Below, in pieces: positions 63,301 to 64,000 of a stretch of 64,000 bases of DNA. The notes below the pieces were generated by a model. The model was given only the letters and a program-made list of their open reading frames with translations, made no database searches and had not been told where the DNA came from. How positions within the stretch are numbered: the first letter of the stretch is position 1; each line of letters starts with the position of its first letter. The stretch lies in NCBI RefSeq assembly GCF_900105355.1, contig NZ_FNSC01000001.1:3472001-3536000 (forward strand), in the 5' to 3' direction. Source of the DNA: Pseudomonas anguilliseptica (lineage in GTDB: Bacteria; Pseudomonadota; Gammaproteobacteria; Pseudomonadales; Pseudomonadaceae). A program made the position numbers and the translations under genes.

Positions 63301-64000
63301 TGAACGTGGCATCGACGTGCAGAAGGACAATGTCACCGTAATCGGTATCGGCGATATGGCCGGCGACGTATTCGGTAACGGTCTGCTGCTCTCGGAAAGT
63401 CTGCAGCTGGTCGCGGCCTTCAACCACATGCACATCTTTATCGACCCCAACCCGGATGCGGCGAAGAGCTTTGTTGAGCGTCAGCGCCTGTTCGATCTGC
63501 CGCGCTCCAGCTGGGCCGATTACGATGCCAAGCTGATTTCCGCCGGCGGCGGGATCTTCCTGCGCAGTGCCAAGAGCATCGCCATCAGCCCGCAGATGAA
63601 AGAGCGCTTCGATATCAGCGCTGACAAGCTGGCGCCTAACGAACTGCTGAACGCCTTGCTCAAGGCTCCGGTGGATCTGTTGTGGAACGGCGGCATCGGC
63701 ACCTACGTGAAATCCAGCAAGGAAAGCCACGCCGATGTCGGCGACAAGGCCAACGACCTGCTGCGCGTAGACGGTCGCGAACTGCGTGCCAAGGTAGTGG
63801 GTGAGGGCGGTAACCTTGGCATGACCCAGCTGGGTCGCGTCGAGTACGGCCTCAATGGCGGCAAGAGCAACACCGACTTTATCGACAATGCCGGTGGTGT
63901 GGACTGCTCCGACCATGAGGTCAACATCAAGATTCTGCTCGGCGAAATCGTCGGCGCTGGCGACATGACCGGCAAGCAGCGCAACAAGCTGCTGGTGGAA
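60392..64000 (+). CDS. gdhB: NAD-dependent glutamate dehydrogenase (large type), 3' end outside window
   Basis: The frame is open from ATG 60392 (ggag 8-11 bases upstream) to the window end, covering 1203 codons of an enzyme usually about 1600 residues long. It opens [20 protein letters not shown]. The dehydrogenase core includes [39 protein letters not shown] (in parts), the KGGF catalytic-lysine region and [18 protein letters not shown]. The nucleotide-binding motif is [15 protein letters not shown]. It converts glutamate to 2-oxoglutarate and ammonia with NAD. Intact as far as visible. Confidence 0.96.
   Translation, partial: [1203 protein letters not shown]

Noticed and set aside
61835..63916. 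693-codon minus-strand open frame opposite gdhB
   Set aside because: Antisense shadow; the plus strand encodes the recognised glutamate dehydrogenase with conserved motifs.
1..64000. CRISPR arrays, tRNA/rRNA genes, integron attC sites, replication origin
   Set aside because: No regularly spaced repeats, cloverleaf-like sequences, or origin-type box clusters were seen on reading either strand.

Overview
The window looks like chromosomal DNA of a Pseudomonas. The gene order DUF2797-pepN at one end and batD/batB/batA-DUF58-moxR with divergent gdhB at the other is familiar from Pseudomonas genomes, as are the etfBA/ETF-quinone oxidoreductase and plaF-type blocks. GC is high and the coding strands are dense. 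Family and synteny statements come from memory of these families; no search was run.

Layout. (1) 1-11210: core genes. These are DUF2797, pepN and a four-gene envelope locus (DUF1302, DUF1329, YCF48-like, MMPL/RND transporter) behind a very good sigma-54 promoter. (2) 11231-45094: a segment bounded by two directly repeated IS66-family elements (copies 1 and 2; copy 2 carries a nested IS30). The 28.6-kb cargo (13295-41914) holds a small redox/LysR cluster, a bufferin-type metallophore operon (YHS, DoxX, GST, bufA, bufB, bufC), the DUF4823-DUF1285-ETF-QO-etfB-etfA-plaF block, an envelope-protein group, a MocR-type regulator and a type I secretion operon. Much of the cargo outside the etf block is decaying: frameshifts, nonsense codons, two IS5-family insertions and a truncated secreted substrate. 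(3) 45095-52052: a small tandemly duplicated gene array, here called A and B, downstream of a truncated ORF. It is cut by a third, inverted IS66, by an IS630-family element and by a REP-associated transposase unit. (4) 52201-64000: a truncated gspE-like gene, the bat/moxR operon on the minus strand, and the start of gdhB.

The main structural result is read from target-site duplications. None of the three IS66 copies has matching 8-bp flanks, but the flanks match across copies: copy 1 left = copy 3 outer flank (ttagctcg), and copy 2 right = copy 3 other flank (cataggac). Re-inverting 45095-46883 restores a perfect duplication around copy 3, rejoins the two halves of gene A1 in frame, and leaves copies 1 and 2 flanked as a pair by ttagctcg. 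The simplest reading is a roughly 34-kb IS66 composite structure that landed between the MMPL locus and the A/B array, followed by an inversion between copies 2 and 3. An assembly error at these 2-kb repeats is the main alternative.

The two best candidates for under-described biology are the A/B array, which has the architecture expected of duplicated immunity genes behind a toxin remnant, and the metallophore operon with its divergent LysR gene, which appears to start at an AUU codon.
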